DNA from: a bacterium
Lineage (GTDB): Bacteria; Vulcanimicrobiota; Xenobia; Xenobiales; Xenobiaceae
DNA: 38,877 bases
Reading direction: 5' to 3'
Assembly: GCA_030535355.1 (NCBI GenBank)
Contig: JAUNIO010000025.1
Span: 1 to 38,877 of the forward strand
Positions within the stretch are counted from its first letter, which is position 1. Each line of letters starts with the position of its first letter. The position numbers and the translations under genes were made by a program. The notes under the pieces were generated by a model. That model did no database searches. It saw only the letters and a list, made by a program, of their open reading frames with translations, and had not been told where the DNA came from. Of this stretch, positions 1-7,673 are shown one piece after another.

Positions 1-471
1 TAAGTAAATAAAATCGCTCTGCTGTTGTCAAAACCGCCTTCCGAGAAGGCGACCGCTCAGAACCTTGTCCCGAACGCCAGGAGATAATAGCACTATTATG
101 TATTTATGTCAAGAATAATTTCATCCAATTTTACAAAAAAAAAACGATTTGCTCCGTTCAGCACTGCCGGAAGCAGTACTGCTCAAAAAAAATAATTGAA
201 TCTAACAGTTTTTTTTGCTTTCTTCAGTCAGCCTGCCTAAAACTATCATAGAGGCGTTAAAATAGGCTTCCAAATTGCCTAAAACATAATTAATTAATTG
301 AATATTATTAAATTATATCAAATAATTTTTTACAATACGAATTCAACTATTGCCTATAAATTCGAAGAAAACAGCTCGTTATGTTATATTGAATTTAAAA
401 TTTTGAATTACATTGCTTAATATGATATATTGTCGCCATCAATTACAATACTGTCCAAGGAGGGCAAAATA
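1..471. other. AT-rich intergenic region upstream of the XRE regulator
   Basis: No gene is supported here. The stretch is strongly AT-rich from about 95 onward. It holds a small hairpin with arms GCCTTC (36-41) and GAAGGC (45-50), and a palindrome with 7-bp arms ATAATAG (84-90) and CTATTAT (93-99) that could be an operator. Near 161-183 there is a GCAGTACTGC-type inverted repeat followed by an A-run. The right part carries a promoter for the regulator at 472. Confidence 0.6.
403..431 (+). promoter_or_regulatory. Likely sigma-70 promoter of the XRE regulator
   Basis: A -35-like TTGAAT (403-408) and a -10-like TATATT (426-431) are separated by exactly 17 bp. Transcription would start near 438, giving a leader of about 35 nt before the ATG at 472. 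The match is by eye. Confidence 0.5.
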
Positions 472-915
472 ATGTACAATCACGAATGGGCTGCCTTTGT
501 TAGAACTAACCGCAAACGCTTAGGCTTTAATCTGCGCAAGCTGGCTTTTTTAGCCGGCATTGATGCGAGCTATGTAACATTAATCGAGCGCGACGGATAC
601 GTTCCCAAACGCGATAAAGTAGTCGCCATAGCCAGGGCTCTGGAAACCGATATAGATCGCACTTTGCTCGAAGCAGGATATGCGCCGGAAAGCATACCCA
701 TCAGCACCATCATGGGAAAGACCAGTGTGGAAGCAGCTCGGGATGTGCTTATACCCGAGCTCAGCCAATGCCTGCACGAACTCGCAGCATTAAGTCAAGT
801 GCAGCAAATTAAAGTGGCTGATTTTCTAAGTACCTTTATTTGCACGCTTCGCTTCAGGGAAAGAGAAAAGCAGCATTATACACACATTGCGAAGAAGCGC
901 TCTCTAGATGCTTAG
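472..915 (+). CDS. XRE/Cro-type helix-turn-helix regulator
   Basis: A protein of 147 aa with an N-terminal helix-turn-helix of the Cro/CI (XRE) type, residues about 6-62. It has the usual pattern: a short first helix, an LAFLAGIDASYVTLIERDGY recognition segment, and a hydrophobic closing helix (KVVAIARALETD). The C-terminal half (about 65-147) is not recognised and probably serves dimerisation or ligand sensing. I chose ATG 472 because AAGGAGGG (457-464) lies 7 nt upstream; the in-frame TTG at 430 lacks such a site and overlaps the -10 box. The gene stands alone, with an EEP-family gene on the opposite strand behind it. AT-rich palindromes upstream could be autoregulatory operators. Its targets are unknown. 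Confidence 0.85.
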   Translation: MYNHEWAAFVRTNRKRLGFNLRKLAFLAGIDASYVTLIERDGYVPKRDKVVAIARALETDIDRTLLEAGYAPESIPISTIMGKTSVEAARDVLIPELSQCLHELAALSQVQQIKVADFLSTFICTLRFREREKQHYTHIAKKRSLDA

Positions 916-1103
916 ATTTTGCTTCTGCGTCTTTATTAAACAGCACAAATAAAAATAAAATCAAGCAACGGTTCTCGCCAACGGGCCAGCGCCATATATA
1001 CATTTAACGCTGGCTCTGGCTATCGCATCGCTTGCACCAGCTTCCGCGCCAGCGCTGCTTCGCACAGCCCATAGGCACCTTGCGCGGAGCTGGCGACTCG
1101 CTA

Positions 1104-2069
1104 TTATGATGGGGTTTTAAACTGAAAATCTCCGTAAATAAGCCAATGATCGCTCCCCATCTCCCCGTCCGGCAAACGCTGCACGCCTCCTCCACAAGCC
1201 TCAGCTTCCATAGACGCGGGATACAGAACGTAGTCGATAGCGCGGTGCGTGGGAGGGTGAGTTATAGCATCAGCGCCAGAAAGTCCCGCCAGCGAGCTTT
1301 TCCACACACTGCTGTTTTTTTCTAAAAAGATTTGCCCTACCGCAGAATTCGGGGTATCGTTAAAGTCACCAGTCAGAATATAACGCCGTCCAGGGAATGC
1401 AGACATCTCCCCAGCAATAATCGCACGGACAGCCTTTGCTTCTCCTAAGCGCACTTCATCTGCCCTCTGACCTCCAGCCTGGGCTTTAAAATGCGTAGTG
1501 TAAACAGTTAATGGCATGCCTTTAATATTGATGTCGGTGCGCAGCAAATCGCGCCGCAAAAAAGTCTTTTTGCCATCTGGAAGCGGAAAACGCACTTGCT
1601 TATGGCTCTGCACGCTGTCAATGGGATACTTAGAGATAACCGCCACATCAATGCCACGCATATCGTTGCCTTCTACCAAGGCGCGGTAAGGATACTGTCC
1701 AGGCAAATATTCGTCTAAAAAATCGTTTAATATACCTATATTTTCGACCTCTTGCAAAGTGACAACGTCGCCGTCAGCCAAAGCCAGAGCCCGAGCCAGT
1801 TTGGCCATATCCTCTGTAGATTTAGGCGGTGTCTCTTCATCTTTCTTATGCGGATCATCTATGCTGTCAAAGAGATTCTCCACATTAAAAGATACAATTC
1901 TAACGTCTATTGATGAGGCATTTGTCTCTGGGCCAGCGTTTATCTGCACGGTATCTACAACAGTGCCTCCTTCCCCACTGCGTTCGCAGGTACCGCTGGA
2001 ATGATCGCTGCCGTATGTGCTATTGGGCAAATTGCGATAACTAAAGCTATTGTGTGTATTGATATTCAT
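1104..2069 (-). CDS. Endonuclease/exonuclease/phosphatase (EEP) family protein
   Basis: A metal-dependent phosphodiesterase/nuclease fold of the DNase I-like EEP superfamily. In numbering from the upstream GTG (2075), visible catalytic motifs are SFNVENLF (Asn64), LQEVEN (Glu109), RGIDVAV (Asp143), THFKAQ (His195), TGDFND (Asp237, Asn239) and the terminal SDH (Asp309, His310). All key residues are present, so the enzyme should be active. Length (about 321 aa) is normal for stand-alone members. The ATG at 2069 is preferred over the GTG two codons upstream, but neither has a clear ribosome binding site. No obvious signal peptide is seen, although the first 55 residues precede the domain and look disordered. 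Substrate cannot be told from sequence: nuclease, phosphodiesterase and phosphatase are all possible. Confidence 0.85.
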   Translation of the reverse strand: MNINTHNSFSYRNLPNSTYGSDHSSGTCERSGEGGTVVDTVQINAGPETNASSIDVRIVSFNVENLFDSIDDPHKKDEETPPKSTEDMAKLARALALADGDVVTLQEVENIGILNDFLDEYLPGQYPYRALVEGNDMRGIDVAVISKYPIDSVQSHKQVRFPLPDGKKTFLRRDLLRTDINIKGMPLTVYTTHFKAQAGGQRADEVRLGEAKAVRAIIAGEMSAFPGRRYILTGDFNDTPNSAVGQIFLEKNSSVWKSSLAGLSGADAITHPPTHRAIDYVLYPASMEAEACGGGVQRLPDGEMGSDHWLIYGDFQFKTPS

Positions 2070-2195
2070 AAACACAATATAGCGAAGTCTGGCAAAAGAT
2101 TATGCAGGCAGCTATGTAAAAATATCAGCCTGCAAATGTAAACATACAGCATATACCTCAATGAATTCCCATTAAAATCCCAGTTATGTCAATAA

Positions 2196-2227
2196 CTTGC
2201 CGGCATGAACATAGCGATAATGCATAT
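2196..2227 (-). repeat. Possible decayed relic of the MITE-like repeat (antisense)
   Basis: The stretch resembles the reverse complement of the internal part of the full repeat at 38644-38866 (around 38690-38725): CTTG, then a CCGGCAT-AAC block, then AGCGATA and ATAT in the same order with several transitions. The match is imperfect and made by eye, so it is only a suggestion. Confidence 0.25.
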
Positions 2228-2312
2228 CTGTAGCTTTTGTGCTGGCTGACCATGACGTTTAATAGCAGGAATATCCTCTAATTTGGGGTATCTTGAAGCA
2301 ATTAAAACGAGC

Positions 2313-2347
2313 GGTAGTGTTTTTTAATGTTTTTGGTAGTGTTTTTA
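2313..2347 (+). repeat. Short direct repeat upstream of the acidic small gene
   Basis: GGTAGTGTTTTT occurs at 2313-2324 and again at 2335-2346, a spacing of 22 bp (about two helical turns). It lies roughly 60-95 bp before the ATG of the 49-residue acidic gene at 2407. It is followed by two GTATTA-type repeats. Two same-face sites would suit binding of a regulator, but this is inference. Confidence 0.4.
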
Positions 2348-2406
2348 GGGGCATGTATTAAAAATATGTATTAACAATACGCGCCGACTTCAAGAAAGGG
2401 ACCATC

Positions 2407-2556
2407 ATGCAGACTTTCCCGCAATCCCAGGAACCATTAAATACCGAAGAAGATGACGACGATGTTTATACTGACGAAGATTCCTGGAACGATTGGAGCC
2501 AATACAGTGACGAAGATGATGACGACGACAGTCTCAGCGATGAAGACGACGAATAA
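2407..2556 (+). CDS. Very acidic small protein, 49 aa, unknown
   Basis: An ATG-TAA reading frame of 49 codons preceded by AAGAAAGGGA (2392-2401), a reasonable ribosome binding site. The product contains 16 Asp and 7 Glu and no Lys or Arg, so nearly half of the residues are acidic and the pI must be extremely low. Acidic runs of 4-7 residues alternate with short aromatic patches (Tyr21, Trp27, Trp30, Tyr33). No cysteine, signal peptide or membrane segment is seen. It could be a nucleic-acid mimic, a divalent-metal buffer or a disordered binding partner, but nothing in the sequence decides this. It lies 86 bp upstream of the radical SAM gene and may share its transcript. It is shorter than usual gene-calling limits. 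Confidence 0.6.
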   Translation: MQTFPQSQEPLNTEEDDDDVYTDEDSWNDWSQYSDEDDDDDSLSDEDDE

Positions 2557-2642
2557 CTTGTTACTGCCAGCAGTCATACACAAAACGCACGCAAATCACC
2601 GATAACACAATAATGCAAACAAATGGTGTAAATATCTAGCTT

Positions 2643-3944
2643 ATGCGCATTGCATTAATAGAAGCCAGCGATCCCGAGCGGCCCTCTCAAGTTTATATGC
2701 CTATGGGACTGGCCTATCTCAAAAGCTGGTTGGAGCGCCAAGGACAGCACCAAGTACTGCTGGCCAGGTCTGTGCGCGATGCGCTGGCATTTCATCCTAA
2801 GGTGATAGGCATCTCAGCCGTTAGCCCTAATTTTCCCTATGCCAGAGAGCTGGCCCGATCTATACGCCAACAAAGCGATATTCCCCTTATTTTAGGCGGT
2901 CCTCATATCTCCAGTTCACCGCATACCTTACCGCCCGAATTTTTGGCTGGAGTTTTAGGGGAAGGCGAAGTCACCTGCTCTGAATTGCTTGCTCTTCTGG
3001 AGACTATATCCACCCCCCAGACATCAGAGTTAGCCAAAATTAACGGCATCGCCTATCATCAAAAGGAGACAGATTCCTCAGCGCCGGTGGCCAAAGTATG
3101 TCTCACATCTCCACGGGCTATGATAGAGCGTATTGATGATATTCCCTTTCCCGATCGTTCCTGGGCAGATCCCAACGTGCCGCTGTGGTCTTTTTCTTCC
3201 CGAGGCTGTCCCTTTCACTGCACATTCTGCTCAACAGCCCGTTTTTGGAGCCAGTATCGTCTGCATTCACCGGCCTATGTCGCCAAAGAATTGAGACAGA
3301 TTCTGCTAAGCCGCAGACCCAGCCTGCATATATTCATGGACGATTTGTTCGCCGCCAATTTGGAACGGCTTCGCCAGTTAAAAGCTAACTTTGCTACAGA
3401 GCTGCCTTACAGCGTCCCTTTATCAGTGACCGTACGCGCCGATCTGGTAACCGAAGCTATCTGTCAGGCTCTGGCCGATCTTAACGTACATTTCTGCCAC
3501 TTAGGGATCGAATCCGCCTCTGACCGGGTGCTCAGTTATCTCAAAGCGCAAACCACTACAGTAGAGATCAATCAGCGCGCTTTAGATTTACTGCAGAAAT
3601 ACCAATTAGCAGCGGTCGGTTCCTTTATCATCGGCGCTCCCAATGAAGAAGATGAAGATATTGCCGCAACCTGGAAGTTCATCAGCAGCAATCTAGAAAC
3701 CGGCAAGCTGAAGTCGTTTTCTTTTGGGCCTTTAGTCGCCTTTCCCGGTACCAAAGTTTGGGAATACGGCTGCGAAAAAGGCATCATAGATCCAGAACAT
3801 ATAGACTGGCGCAGTTTAGACATCGACCTGCGGGCTTTCAATTTAGAAAAATACACGCTGTTTTCGCCGTTAGAACGGCAGCGCTTTGGTTACTGGTTTA
3901 ACCGTTTCCACGAGCGCTGGAACAGTCAGTTCCGACATCGTTGA
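2643..3944 (+). CDS. B12-binding-domain radical SAM protein
   Basis: A 433-aa protein with two domains. Residues about 1-130 resemble the cobalamin-binding Rossmann-like domain of the BchE-type radical SAM class, with MPMGLAYLKSWLE, the GGPH turn (85-88) and GEGE (107-109). The classic DxHxxG cobalamin motif is not seen, so B12 may bind base-off or not at all. Residues about 180-400 form the radical SAM barrel: the 4Fe-4S ligands Cys189, Cys193 and Cys196 sit in RGCPFHCTFCS, followed by the FMDD and GIES strand motifs. The reaction is unknown; family members do methylations and ring rearrangements. There is no strong ribosome binding site at ATG 2643, so translation may be weak. A MITE-like element starts 22 bp after the stop. 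Confidence 0.85.
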   Translation: MRIALIEASDPERPSQVYMPMGLAYLKSWLERQGQHQVLLARSVRDALAFHPKVIGISAVSPNFPYARELARSIRQQSDIPLILGGPHISSSPHTLPPEFLAGVLGEGEVTCSELLALLETISTPQTSELAKINGIAYHQKETDSSAPVAKVCLTSPRAMIERIDDIPFPDRSWADPNVPLWSFSSRGCPFHCTFCSTARFWSQYRLHSPAYVAKELRQILLSRRPSLHIFMDDLFAANLERLRQLKANFATELPYSVPLSVTVRADLVTEAICQALADLNVHFCHLGIESASDRVLSYLKAQTTTVEINQRALDLLQKYQLAAVGSFIIGAPNEEDEDIAATWKFISSNLETGKLKSFSFGPLVAFPGTKVWEYGCEKGIIDPEHIDWRSLDIDLRAFNLEKYTLFSPLERQRFGYWFNRFHERWNSQFRHR

Positions 3945-3965
3945 ACGATATTTACCATTTCCCCC

Positions 3966-4186
3966 AATGTCATTTAGTTAAGGCTCGATAACATTGGAAA
4001 TGTTGACTCACATACAATTATCGCCACATTCATGCCCGCGTACAAGCAGGCATATCACATACGCTAGACCTCGCTTCTCCAACAGTCTTGGGCACCCCCT
4101 CTGTCGCAAGCGACATCTCCCCTTCCCATCCTTTAGGGGGAGTTAGATAGTTTCGCAAGTTAGCTAATCGCTAACTAAATGACATT
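3966..4186. mobile_element. MITE-like element, full copy (221 bp)
   Basis: The ends form a perfect 15-bp inverted repeat: AATGTCATTTAGTTA (3966-3980) and TAACTAAATGACATT (4172-4186). The flanks ACCATTTCCCCC (3954-3965) and ACCCTTTCCCCC (4187-4198) agree at 11 of 12 bases and look like a target-site duplication. No coding capacity is seen. Inside are a GTCGC-AA-GCGAC hairpin, a CTCCCC...GGGGGAG hairpin and a subterminal GTTAGC...GCTAAC palindrome. A second full copy is at 38644-38866. The element separates the radical SAM gene from the RNA methyltransferase gene. I could not link the ends to a named IS family. Confidence 0.8.
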
Positions 4187-4225
4187 ACCCTTTCCCCCGA
4201 TTATAGTTTATGACCTGATAAAAAT

Positions 4226-5551
4226 ATGAGCAAATCCCTTCCCAGTGAAATAATCGACTTCAGCCAATACGAAATTGCCTCAAAAGGCCAATTAAAAGCC
4301 CTGCGCACCAATGGTACCTGGGCCAGTGCCTGGTCCACAGCTCCGGGAGATCAAGCCCAGCTGCTGATCGGCGGCAAGCGCAAAGGTGCCCGCGAATCCT
4401 GGCTGCAGACTATCGTCTCCCCGGGGCCAGGACGTGTAGCTCCTATATGCCCACATTTTGCCCGCTGCGGCGGCTGCGCCTGGCAGCATTTGAATTACGC
4501 AGCTCAGTTAGCGATTAAAACCAAGCCTTTAGCTCACGCCCTGCGAAACATTGGCGGTGACAGCCTTGAGCTACTGCCCCCCTATCCCGCCCCTAAACCC
4601 TGGCATTACCGCAGCAAAATCGAACTCAGTTTTCTCAACGATGACTTAGGCTTCAATCGGCGCGGCTGCTTTGGGCGCATCGTCCCCATAACCGAGTGCT
4701 TTATAGGTCCTTCCTCAAACCGCGAAATAATCGCTTCAGTACGCTCCTGGATGAAACGCCATAGCCTCAGCTGCTGGGATACCCGCAGCAACAGCGGCCT
4801 TCTGCGCTATCTGATCATCCGCCAGTCCTCCGCCGATCACGGCGTTTTGGCCGCTTTGGTCACCGGCCCCGACTGCCCTGAAGCCGCTCTGCGGGAACTG
4901 GCCACCGAGCTCTCTCAGCTTCCCAACCTGCGCGGTTTTGTGCAGGCCGTGCAGACCTCGGTGGCCAGCGCCGTGGTCGTCGACGAGGTGCGCGTGCTTT
5001 ACGGAAGCAACCACTTAGAGGAACGCCTGGGCCCGCTGCAGTTCAGCCTCAATTTCCAGTCCTTTTTCCAGTCCAATCCGCCGGCCTTTGCCAATATGCT
5101 GCGCACCGTGGCCGACTGGCTGCCGGTCAGGGGGCATTTGCTCGATCTCTACTGCGGCGTTGGCACCATCGGGCTGACTTTGGCCCTGAGTTCGGGCTGT
5201 TCACTGACCGGAGTGGAGATAGTGGCCTCGGCGGTTGAAGACGCACAGGCCAACGCCGAACGCGCCGGCATTAAAGCCGATTTTCACTGCGGCAATTCCG
5301 AGGAATGGCCGGAATTGGCCTGCGACGTTCTGGTCATCGACCCGCCGCGCTCGGGCTGCCACCCCAAGCTGATCAAGCGCCTGCCTCAGGAAGGGCCTGC
5401 GCAGATACTGTATATATCCTGCAATCCCCAGCGCTTCTTGGAAGAATATGAAACGCTGCGGGAAAGCTATCGCATCGTCAAAGCGCAGATGTTCGACTTC
5501 TTCCCCCAGACCCCGCACGTAGAGATGGCCTGCCTCTTGCAGCGAAACTAA
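4226..5551 (+). CDS. 23S rRNA (uracil-5-)-methyltransferase, RumA/RlmD family
   Basis: A TrmA/RumA-family SAM-dependent RNA 5-methyluridine methyltransferase of 441 aa. The N-terminal 75 residues are TRAM-like and poorly conserved. The 4Fe-4S ligands are Cys75, Cys81, Cys84 (in CPHFARCGGC) and probably Cys158, the arrangement typical of RlmD/RlmCD. The SAM motif is DLYCGVGTIG (307-316), followed by DPPRSG (372-377), the catalytic nucleophile Cys399 in YISCNP, and the general base Glu433 in HVEMA. All catalytic residues are present. ATG 4226 is the first start in the frame; no strong ribosome binding site is visible. It likely methylates U1939 or U747 of 23S rRNA, but the exact base cannot be told. 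The gene follows directly after a MITE-like element. Confidence 0.9.
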   Translation: MSKSLPSEIIDFSQYEIASKGQLKALRTNGTWASAWSTAPGDQAQLLIGGKRKGARESWLQTIVSPGPGRVAPICPHFARCGGCAWQHLNYAAQLAIKTKPLAHALRNIGGDSLELLPPYPAPKPWHYRSKIELSFLNDDLGFNRRGCFGRIVPITECFIGPSSNREIIASVRSWMKRHSLSCWDTRSNSGLLRYLIIRQSSADHGVLAALVTGPDCPEAALRELATELSQLPNLRGFVQAVQTSVASAVVVDEVRVLYGSNHLEERLGPLQFSLNFQSFFQSNPPAFANMLRTVADWLPVRGHLLDLYCGVGTIGLTLALSSGCSLTGVEIVASAVEDAQANAERAGIKADFHCGNSEEWPELACDVLVIDPPRSGCHPKLIKRLPQEGPAQILYISCNPQRFLEEYETLRESYRIVKAQMFDFFPQTPHVEMACLLQRN

Positions 5552-5719
5552 AGCAGGGCATAAGAGAAATTACCCTGTATACCGTACACCCATATTCATA
5601 GCCTATAGTCTGGCCGTAAGCGGCCACCAAGTACGGAAAACACACAAATGAGCATAAAAGAAAACACTACCGCCGATCAATTCCATTTTCAGCCAGCGCT
5701 GATCCAATAAGAGGTACAC

Positions 5720-6052
5720 ATAAAATATTTTATCGCTTACTGCGGCTTGGCCTGCGAGACCTGCGAAGCCCGCCTGGCTACGATCAATAACGACGGCGCC
5801 CTGCGCCGCAAAGTGGCCGCCGAATGGTCGGAGCTCAATCATGTGGAGATTACCCCAGAAATGATCAACTGCACTGGCTGCCGGATCGACGGCGCAAAGA
5901 CGCCCTACTGCGAGTCTCTCTGTCCTATCAGGCAATGCGCCCGCAACAAAAATTACGCGACCTGCGGCAGCTGCGGCGAGCTGGAGACCTGCGAAAAGAT
6001 CGGCATGATCATCAAGAATAATAGGGAAGCGCGGCGCAATTTAAAAACCTAG
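5720..6052 (+). CDS. DUF3795-type cysteine-rich protein, non-canonical or mutated start
   Basis: A small Cys-rich protein of the DUF3795 type, function unknown. The family start normally reads like M-(K)-IAYCGL-C-C. Here the segment KYFIAYCGLACETC is encoded from 5723, but no ATG, GTG or TTG lies before it: the codon at the expected place is ATA (5720-5722), with AAGAGG (5709-5714) five bases upstream. The first usable start, TTG 5747, would cut off the conserved Tyr-Cys-Gly motif. Cysteines cluster as CETC, CTGC, CESLC, CARN and CGSCGELETC, suggesting metal binding. An in-frame TAA at 5708 separates it from a 20-codon ORF (ATG 5648). Either ATA is used, or the gene has lost its start. Length with ATA is 110 aa. 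Confidence 0.6.
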   Translation: MKYFIAYCGLACETCEARLATINNDGALRRKVAAEWSELNHVEITPEMINCTGCRIDGAKTPYCESLCPIRQCARNKNYATCGSCGELETCEKIGMIIKNNREARRNLKT

Positions 6053-6348
6053 AAGCAAAACACAGACTTGCTTGCAAACCATAAAGGATACAATTGCAGG
6101 CGGCACTTATTTCGGCTAAAATAAGATTGCATCTTAGATCAGCCGAAGAATGTTATGAATTACATCAAACGCACGCGCCAGCCCCGGCACGGAAGCCGCC
6201 GCAGCGTTTAAAGTCCTGGACAAAAGTTCCCTACCCCGGGGAATGGGAGCCGTTTTATGCCTGCGGGAAACGCTCAGCGCCGTAGACCGCCGCACCCTGC
6301 TCGTACAGATATGGATGATTTAAAGCGAAAAAGAACGGAGACAGCAAA
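6053..6348. other. Decayed intergenic stretch, no intact gene
   Basis: No complete gene is supported. One open frame without a start, about 6150-6320 on the plus strand, ends with a plausible-looking protein tail (SAVDRRTLLVQIWMI) and may be the remnant of a gene. I do not recognise it. Together with the pseudogene directly downstream, this suggests an accessory region in decay. Confidence 0.4.
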
Positions 6349-6682
6349 ATGCCGACAGAGGTAAATTCCAAGGAAACTAGCCGGGCCATGGCCTTTGAGC
6401 TGTGGATGCAGGCCCCAACCCGATGGTGACCTTTTTCAAAACGCTGGATGTGATTTGTCCGGTCAGGATCAGCACAAGAAAGGGCTTAAAGTTCAATATG
6501 CTACTCTGGTGGTGTATCGGCAAAGCGTATACAACAACCCTTTTATGATTTGGGGCCGTTACAGGAAAAGGTTTTTCAGGTATTATCTGCCGATGTCCTT
6601 TCAGTTCCATCATACCCAGATGGACGGCACCCACGCGGGCAGGTTTCTGGAAAACCTACAGAAAGCCGTCAGCAGTTTATAA
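6349..6682 (+). pseudogene. Decayed chloramphenicol-acetyltransferase-like gene
   Basis: The pieces match the CatA-like acetyltransferase fold, but the gene is broken. It starts at ATG 6349 behind GGAG. The first part reads ...AFELWMQAP, then one A appears to be missing near 6416-6418, giving a TGA at 6427-6429. In the next frame it continues PMVTFFKTLDV...RKGLKFNML...CIGKA, and then a large middle part (roughly 100 codons against the usual 210-220 aa) is missing. In a third frame it resumes NNPFMIWGRYRKRFFRYY and keeps the catalytic signature FHHTQMDG (HHxxxDG with the active-site His) up to TAA 6680-6682. The deletion and two frame changes exclude an active enzyme. The family acetylates chloramphenicol or other alcohols. 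It sits in an accessory patch with the DUF3795 gene and an alpha/beta hydrolase. Confidence 0.8.
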
Positions 6683-6793
6683 GCGCGGCCCGGTCAACTT
6701 CACGCGCGGCGGGAACCGGCGCTGCACTTCATCAGAGGCAGGACACGTCAGCAGTACGGCTAGGCAGGGCACGGAAGCAGCGCGGAAACTAGC

Positions 6794-7402
6794 ATGAACA
6801 AAATGATTATCTACATTCACGGCCAAGGCGGCAGCGCTGCAGAAGCGGAGCACTATCAACAGCTTTTCCCGGGCTGCCGGGTGCTCGGTTTCGATTATCG
6901 CTCGCAGACTCCCTGGGATGCGAAAGATGAGTTTACAACTTTCTTCCGACAGCTGAGCCGGGAATACGGCACCGTCATTCTCATCGCCAACAGCCTGGGA
7001 GCTTACCTAGCCATGAGCGCGGGCATAGAAGAATTCGTCTGCAGGGCCTATTTCATATCTCCCATCATAGCTATGGAACAGCTGATCCGCGCCATGATGG
7101 CCGAAGTTCAGGTCAGCGAAGCCGAACTGCGGAAAAAAGGCGTCATTTCCACCGGCTGCGGCCCAGATTTGTCCTGGGAATACCTGACGTATATCCGGGA
7201 GCATCCGCTGCGGTGGAAGGTGCTCACGGACATACTTTATGGCGGCAAAGACAGCTTGACCGACTATGAAACCATGGCCGCCTTTGCCCGAGAACACGGT
7301 GCCCGGCTCACGGTTATGGAAAACGGCGAACACTGGTTTCACACGGAAGAGCAGATGGTTTTTCTCGACGCTTGGTTCAGCAAACAGCCGCAAAGCGCAT
7401 AA
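6794..7402 (+). CDS. Small alpha/beta hydrolase
   Basis: A 202-aa single-domain alpha/beta hydrolase, probably a cytosolic esterase-like enzyme. It starts with the first strand and oxyanion turn MIIYIHGQGG (4-13). The nucleophile elbow is ANSLG with Ser67; the usual first Gly of GxSxG is Ala here. The acid is likely Asp153 (YGGKD) and the base His180 or His183 in GEHWFHTEEQ. The lid segment is short. ATG 6794 has only a weak GGAA-type site upstream. The substrate is unknown. The gene follows the decayed acetyltransferase and faces tdk on the other strand, so it is probably a single transcription unit acquired with the same accessory patch. Confidence 0.8.
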   Translation: MNKMIIYIHGQGGSAAEAEHYQQLFPGCRVLGFDYRSQTPWDAKDEFTTFFRQLSREYGTVILIANSLGAYLAMSAGIEEFVCRAYFISPIIAMEQLIRAMMAEVQVSEAELRKKGVISTGCGPDLSWEYLTYIREHPLRWKVLTDILYGGKDSLTDYETMAAFAREHGARLTVMENGEHWFHTEEQMVFLDAWFSKQPQSA

Positions 7403-7482
7403 TAATCCGATAAACTGCCGACCCTGCGGTATAGGAATAGCCGGAGTGTTCGTATTTGCCAAAGACAGCAGAGATTTACCCG

Positions 7483-7641
7483 CTATAACGCATTGAGGGG
7501 GCCGTAGCAATTGGCTATGGTTTCGCCCGTCTGAACCGCGCCCAGGCAAAGGCGCAAGGCCTCGATGCCGCATACACTCTGAACCAATACCCTTAGAGCG
7601 CTGCCCAGCACGTTCGTTCTAGCGGCCGGGCGGGCTAACAT
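7483..7641 (-). CDS. Candidate 52-aa small ORF behind tdk
   Basis: A frame of 52 codons starting at ATG 7641, preceded by AAAGGGAG with a short spacing, which is a good ribosome binding site. It begins 32 bp after the tdk stop on the same strand, so it could be co-transcribed. The product starts MLARPAARTNVLGSALRVLV and contains three cysteines. It is moderately hydrophobic and alpha-helical in pattern but has no clear membrane segment. I do not recognise it. It might instead be the remains of a longer gene, as the neighbourhood shows decay. The only longer ORFs here lie in other frames and look like shadows. Confidence 0.35.
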   Translation of the reverse strand: MLARPAARTNVLGSALRVLVQSVCGIEALRLCLGAVQTGETIANCYGPLNAL

Positions 7642-7673
7642 TTTCTCCCTTTACCGATCCGCTCCAGCATACT

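Noticed and set aside
980-1103. Cluster of GCCAGCGC/GCGCTGGC inverted motifs behind the EEP gene
   Set aside because: Several small hairpins can be drawn, but no T-run follows and no consistent repeat unit exists, so neither terminator nor repeat array is supported.
6094-6792. ORFs at 6094-6285 and 6550-6792 on the plus strand
   Set aside because: They overlap the decayed patch and the CAT-like pseudogene in other frames, without ribosome sites or recognisable protein.
7007-7573. 188-codon minus-strand ORF opposite the alpha/beta hydrolase
   Set aside because: It is a shadow of the hydrolase gene, with low-complexity, Pro/Arg-rich sequence and no start signal.
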